From CBDUBH01 sp965365345 (GTDB lineage Bacteria; Bacteroidota; Ignavibacteria; Ignavibacteriales; SURF-24), in contig CBDUBH010000067.1 in assembly GCA_965365345.1 (NCBI GenBank), positions 1 through 19,618 of the forward strand: a stretch of 19,618 bases of DNA, written 5' to 3'. The position numbers were made by a program, and so were the translations under genes. Below are positions 16,701 to 19,618 of this stretch, piece by piece. The notes beneath the pieces were generated by a model that saw nothing but the letters and a program-made list of their open reading frames with translations, made no database searches and had not been told where the DNA came from. The number at the start of each line of letters is the position of its first letter. Position 1 is the stretch's first letter.

Positions 16701-16845
16701 CAAGATTACCATCCATTACCCCTTCTTTTCTGTATTTGAAATCACCTTTTGGGTCATCGCGGTAAAGTTGAGTTTGTTGATCAACTTGTCCTACCAGAAC
16801 CGTAGCAAAAAGTGAAAAAATGAACATCAATAATTTTTTATTCAT
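13732..16845 (-). CDS. Large secreted surface protein with FnIII-like region and T9SS-type C-terminal domain, function unknown
   Basis: The start is placed at the ATG at 16845 (product MNKKLLMFIF..., 1037 residues), because AAGGAG lies 5 nt upstream and a clean signal peptide (about 1-20, ending VLVGQ) then begins the protein. The ATG at 16860 would add five polar residues and would put this ribosome binding site inside the gene. The N-terminal 480 residues match no domain I recognise and are rich in Trp, Tyr and Gly. An acidic stretch (about 306-391) holds EF-hand- or dockerin-like calcium loops such as DLNGNGAWDSTE. A fibronectin-III-like region spans roughly 485-635. The end (about 940-1037) has SVVPNPYIG, then RIYTIAGALVKTI and GKFAIIK, the pattern of sorting tails in Ignavibacteria. 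It lies between the TonB receptor and the PorV-like gene, where a SusD gene would be expected. A glycan-capture role is inference. Confidence 0.85.
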   Translation of the reverse strand: MNKKLLMFIFSLFATVLVGQVDQQTQLYRDDPKGDFKYRKEGVMDGNLVRTLFYNTGEVAQWPYSPSGEWPKGSGESYLDGVSVLVAAEVTAPNGQVIHPVQSYYREEMDRDPNTGEIWGFMPVPGYVEPSSKKPAINKDPSTFPATWPPALQLTPEWNGLWYGYFGRGVNNADFETFYVVDDSKDKEFTRAPYNYFPIAADQDRGGLGVRMEVRGFQWSHVLAEDIIFWHYDIVNISDFNYEKTAFGFYTDCGVGGPNDGGDNALFDRKLDIAYAWDSDGKGTPGNWKTGYYGYAYLESPGNGGNGIDDDEDGMIDERRDDNNDNDGDWLAYSDLNGNGAWDSTEPLNNDVGRDGVGPFDPQYSGPDLGEGDGLPTHGEPNFDMTDKDESDQIGLTAVSIYILSDKGPTGGWPKNDEVMWKKMMSGFADTTVQNTNISMVFASGPFPLNQGKRERFSMALVFGSNLEDLVFNKETVQQIYNANYNFSKPPITPTLTAVPGDKKVFLYWDSKAEESRDAFLGFEKNDPTLGYKKDFEGYLLYRSQEAEFQDIKVITDSKGEPKYWKPIAQWDLIDSIAGPDPVGINGAHFWRGSNTGLQHSYIDTTVLNGVRYYYALVAYDMGDPKFGTTGLQPTETTKIITEDFAGNLKFTDINTAVVTPNAPSAGYIPAQVIGNTSAVAEGMGTGRMDINILNPSEIIEGAKYNVLFNATGAAHNYTTTSYSVLRDLNGTIDTLITDVDSSNIGANKFSQPFDGVSVTILNDKTVNIIDTATGWLVGNSNLYITVIPGDPSTEKGVPWPADYEVQFFDTPQDTSYFHAPPVYTRFPVNFKVMNLTTGLKTKVVVKDKDLSQSLTIGDEIQIIEFVGTPSISNYRTAWKLYYGNSMNPNEEPRHPEAGDKYLIRTTKPFNTGDYFTFGIKPVSIDDELAKTELNKISVVPNPYIGTAVWERRNLNYTGRGERRIDFTNLPAKCVIRIYTIAGALVKTINRDSQISNGAESWNLVSEDGMDVAYGLYVYHVDAPGIGEFIGKFAIIK

Positions 16846-16850
16846 ATAAG

Positions 16851-16856
16851 CTCCTT
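16851..16856 (-). promoter_or_regulatory. Ribosome binding site AAGGAG deciding the start of the 1037-residue protein
   Basis: AAGGAG ends 5 nt before the ATG at 16845. The competing upstream ATG (16860-16858) lies just in front of this site and has no such sequence of its own. The 18-nt gap to the receptor stop codon (16864-16866) suggests coupled translation. Confidence 0.8.
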
Positions 16857-16863
16857 GCATTAT

Positions 16864-19545
16864 CTAAAATCCTAAATTGAAGCCGAAGCGAACTTGTCTA
16901 GGTGCTGAATAATTTGCCGGATTATTAACAAATTGATCAATTGTATTTAATCCGTAAATTGTTCCGGCTTCACCCGTGTAAAGATCAACATTTGCTCTGC
17001 CGCTGGCAGGATCAACATTAACTTCATTTTTAATATTAAGAACATTATAAACCAACAAGAACAAGTTAAAATCTGTACCGAATATTTTGAAATATTTTTC
17101 AGCACGAAGATCTACATCAAAAGTTGCAGGTTTAATTCCGCCGTTTTCAAATCTAACACCGTTAGAAATTCTTATACTTTCGGTATAAGGAAATCCAGAA
17201 CCGTATCTTGCTACAATTCCTGCATTCCAGTTTCCGAATACACCAACGTTTAATGATAAATTTAAAGTTGATCTTTGATCCCAATTTAAAGGAACAACTT
17301 TTTTATTTGTTTCAACGGGAGGATTGGATTGATTGTTATTGTAAACCGCGTAAGGATCAGATGCATTTCCTTCAGCTATTTGATAAGTATAATCTAATTT
17401 TGCACTGAAGTAATCTGCAAATCGTTTATCAAGCGTAAAAATAAATCCGCGTACATTTCCGTAATCTCTGTTTACAAATCTTGCGTATTTAATACCTTCG
17501 TAAGTATTTATGATTTCCATTCCCAAAAGATTTCTGATATCTCTGTAATAAACAGTAAAATCAAATGAAAGATTTTGCGCAAGAACTTGTTGTAATCCGA
17601 TTTCATACATAATAGTTTGTTGAGCTTTTAAATCAGGATTTCCGGTTACACTTGATAATGTACCGCCTTCAGGAACTAAATAATCGGAGTTTACGTAAAG
17701 ATTTTCGAAACTCGGAATTTGGAAAAAGTGACCGTATGAAAAATGTATTATACCTTTATCTGTAATCGGGAATGAAACTCCTAATCTTGGACTAAATTGT
17801 AATTTATTTTCAGTTTTTTTCATTACGCCGGCATTTTCAAAAAGAGAATTTCTTCTTGGGTTTTGCAGGTCTGCCAAAATTTCGGAATTGGGATTGAAAT
17901 AATCCATTCTTAATCCCAAATTTATGATCATAATATCATATTCCATTTTATCTTGCAGATAGGCTGAAATTTCGTAAGGATATTTTGTGTATTGCTGATT
18001 TCCATCAGTTCCTAAATTTCTGTATCCTAAAGTAAAAGTTCCGGCAGTATCATTTTCAGTTAGATTTACAACTCTTAAATTATGATTGAAAATTTCGTGC
18101 AATCTAGCTTCAAGACCCGCACCGATCTTATGACTTTTTGAAACTTGTGAAGTTAAAGACCATTGCCCGATCATTGTATAAGTGTGTCTTTTATATCTAT
18201 CCGGAATTGCTCCGCCGGATCTGAAAGTATAATTTGAAAGCGGAGTTCCTCTGTTTGGATCAACATATCTTGAATCATATGGATCTTCAAATACATATCC
18301 TTCATAATCAAATCTGTTGTTTGTCAATTTCAAAGTTTGAAATGTGCTGTTAGAAATTACATGAGAAATTTGGAAATTGTGTATCCAGTTTGTTCTATAA
18401 TGATTCATAATTCCATCAGGAGTCCAGGCAAAATTATGGTCATAATATTTATTCCAGTTATCATCCCAGAATAAGCCGTAACTTATTTTGAAATTCGGCA
18501 TTAAATAACTAACTTTTCCGTTGAATGAATATTTACGTGAAGGATTCATTGCAACATAAGAATTACCGCCGGTATTTCTATTTATCCAAAAACTGTTATC
18601 GCCTTCAATCGGAAAAACCGGAACATCATCAGTTATATTATAGACTCTTTTACCGTAAAGATAACCTTGATCATAGAAATATCTTCCGGTTGTAAAGAAA
18701 GACAATCCTTTTAAAAATGGAACTGGACCGCTTAAATTTATTTGATAATCTCTTATTCTGGAAGGATTTAATTTATCTAAATTTTGAAAAGTGCTTTTAT
18801 CGCCTGTATAATAATCACCTGCATAAGCTGATACAGAACCACCATATTTTGCAGCGCCATCTTGTGTTACAATATTTACAACCCCTGACATTGCCTGTCC
18901 GTACTCTGCATTAAAAGTTCCGCTAATTACTTCCATTTCTCTAATGGAAGTATTTTCAATTTGTACACTTAATCCACCGTTAAAAGGATCGGTAACGGAA
19001 ATACCGTCAACCAGATAAGCAACTTCGTTTGAACGACCGCCTCTAAAATGTCCCCCTACAACTCCCGCTTGAAGATTAATCACTTGGTGAATATTTTCAA
19101 CGGGCATCATTTTAATTTCATCACTTGAAACTGTTACACTTGATGAAGTTAGATCGCTTTGAACCAATGGTCTTTCAGCCTGAACAACAACTTCACCTTG
19201 AACTTCCACTGCAGTTGAAGTAAGCCTAATATCAAGTTTTGTTGTTAAATCTATTTTTATTTTTACATTTTCGAAAATTACTTTATTATACCCTACCGCT
19301 GAAACAATTACTCTGTAATCTCCCGGCGGAATATTATTTATAAAATAATATCCTTCGAGATCTGCCGCAGCTCCCAAATATGTTCCTTCAATTATAACAT
19401 TGGCACCAATTACAGGTTCATTGTTTTCATCGGTTATTTTACCAGAAAGTTTTCCTGTAGTGCCAGCTTTCAATAGTGTTGTCATTAAAATTGAAAAAAT
19501 AAATAACACTCTTAAAGTTCTTTTTATTACTTTAGAGGTTTCCAA
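16864..19545 (-). CDS. TonB-dependent outer-membrane receptor with carboxypeptidase-like regulatory domain
   Basis: The 893-residue precursor has a signal peptide (about 1-27). A carboxypeptidase D regulatory-like domain (about 32-108) contains GKLSGKITDENNEPVIGANV and GYYFINNIPPGDYRV. A TonB-box-like EVVVQAERP (118-126) follows, then the plug (about 128-230) with YLVDGISV (177-184), RSNEV and GVVNIVTQDG. The rest forms the beta barrel and ends RFGFNLGF with a terminal Phe. Its length and layout are closer to Oar/CirA-like receptors than to SusC, which is usually about 1000 residues and paired with SusD. It should import large ligands using energy from TonB; position ahead of the glucanases suggests beta-glucan oligomers. 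It starts with TTG, and a perfect GGAGGT lies 5 nt upstream. It is the first gene of the apparent operon. Confidence 0.93.
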   Translation of the reverse strand: METSKVIKRTLRVLFIFSILMTTLLKAGTTGKLSGKITDENNEPVIGANVIIEGTYLGAAADLEGYYFINNIPPGDYRVIVSAVGYNKVIFENVKIKIDLTTKLDIRLTSTAVEVQGEVVVQAERPLVQSDLTSSSVTVSSDEIKMMPVENIHQVINLQAGVVGGHFRGGRSNEVAYLVDGISVTDPFNGGLSVQIENTSIREMEVISGTFNAEYGQAMSGVVNIVTQDGAAKYGGSVSAYAGDYYTGDKSTFQNLDKLNPSRIRDYQINLSGPVPFLKGLSFFTTGRYFYDQGYLYGKRVYNITDDVPVFPIEGDNSFWINRNTGGNSYVAMNPSRKYSFNGKVSYLMPNFKISYGLFWDDNWNKYYDHNFAWTPDGIMNHYRTNWIHNFQISHVISNSTFQTLKLTNNRFDYEGYVFEDPYDSRYVDPNRGTPLSNYTFRSGGAIPDRYKRHTYTMIGQWSLTSQVSKSHKIGAGLEARLHEIFNHNLRVVNLTENDTAGTFTLGYRNLGTDGNQQYTKYPYEISAYLQDKMEYDIMIINLGLRMDYFNPNSEILADLQNPRRNSLFENAGVMKKTENKLQFSPRLGVSFPITDKGIIHFSYGHFFQIPSFENLYVNSDYLVPEGGTLSSVTGNPDLKAQQTIMYEIGLQQVLAQNLSFDFTVYYRDIRNLLGMEIINTYEGIKYARFVNRDYGNVRGFIFTLDKRFADYFSAKLDYTYQIAEGNASDPYAVYNNNQSNPPVETNKKVVPLNWDQRSTLNLSLNVGVFGNWNAGIVARYGSGFPYTESIRISNGVRFENGGIKPATFDVDLRAEKYFKIFGTDFNLFLLVYNVLNIKNEVNVDPASGRANVDLYTGEAGTIYGLNTIDQFVNNPANYSAPRQVRFGFNLGF

Positions 19546-19550
19546 TTTTT

Positions 19551-19556
19551 ACCTCC
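19551..19556 (-). promoter_or_regulatory. Ribosome binding site GGAGGT for the TTG-initiated TonB receptor
   Basis: The complement of acctcc is a near-ideal Shine-Dalgarno sequence 5 nt upstream of TTG at 19545. No ATG or GTG start with a full signal peptide exists nearby in frame; the next Met is residue 21, inside the signal peptide. The site therefore fixes the TTG as the start. Confidence 0.8.
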
Positions 19557-19585
19557 GTCATTTTTCGCATATTCATTTTTAAATT

Positions 19586-19601
19586 CTCTGAAATAACAGA
19601 G
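19586..19601 (-). promoter_or_regulatory. Small hairpin in the receptor leader
   Basis: CTCTG and CAGAG form a 5-bp stem with a 6-nt AT loop about 40 nt upstream of the TTG start. It may be a leader structure or the end of a preceding transcript. The window ends 17 nt further, so its context cannot be seen. Confidence 0.25.
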
Positions 19602-19618
19602 GCACGGAATTTTTCAAT

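Noticed and set aside
13732..16845. The large secreted protein as a SusD homologue
   Set aside because: It lacks the lipobox and the helical TPR-like fold expected of SusD, is about twice the length, and carries a T9SS-like tail.
13732..16860. Start at the ATG at 16860 for the large secreted protein
   Set aside because: The AAGGAG site and clean signal peptide support the ATG at 16845; the longer form would place that site inside the coding sequence.
19532..19576. A 14-codon reading frame (ATG at 19576) overlapping the receptor start, possibly a leader peptide
   Set aside because: It has no convincing ribosome binding site and its few codons in AT-rich DNA can arise by chance; the overlap alone does not support translation.

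Overview
The window reads as a piece of a low-GC chromosome from a Gram-negative FCB-group bacterium, most likely a member of the Ignavibacteria (Ignavibacterium/Melioribacter relatives). This is inference. It rests on C-terminal secretion tails of the 'N-Y/F-PNPFN' type IX (T9SS) kind with long AT-rich gaps, a PorV/PorQ-like barrel, and a TonB-dependent receptor without any SusD. All supported genes lie on the minus strand, so transcription runs from high to low coordinates.

The right two thirds (about 5137-19545) looks like a beta-glucan utilisation locus. In transcription order it has a TonB-dependent receptor with a carboxypeptidase-like N-terminal domain (TTG start with a perfect ribosome binding site), a 1037-residue secreted protein with a T9SS-like tail, a PorV/PorQ-family outer-membrane barrel, a T9SS-exported GH16 glucanase, a 12-helix FucP/GluP-type sugar permease and a GH3 beta-glucosidase. 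The gaps are 13-60 nt, as in one operon. After a 305-nt gap comes a second two-gene unit: a secreted GH5 enzyme and a lipoprotein GH16 laminarinase. Together they would cut 1,3- or mixed-linkage 1,3-1,4-beta-glucan at the surface, import oligomers through the TonB receptor, trim them to glucose in the periplasm (GH5, GH3) and take glucose in through the permease.

Two points stand out. The GH16 enzyme at 10833-12662 is circularly permuted: the strand block that begins normal lichenases is found after the catalytic block, as in the Fibrobacter succinogenes 1,3-1,4-beta-glucanase. It is then extended by an Ig-like domain, a malectin-like domain and a T9SS tail. Also, in place of SusD the receptor is followed directly by a large secreted protein of unknown function and a PorV-like barrel, which may be an alternative surface capture module.

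The left third holds less clearly related genes: a T9SS-exported M1-family metallopeptidase (3089-5020), a secreted S9-type alpha/beta hydrolase (1835-2926) followed by a strong AT-rich terminator (1780-1823), a six-helix membrane protein of unknown function overlapping a VOC/glyoxalase-fold protein (257-1487), and the N-terminal part of a WrbA-like flavodoxin cut by the window edge. No tRNA, rRNA, CRISPR, insertion sequence or transcription regulator gene was seen.
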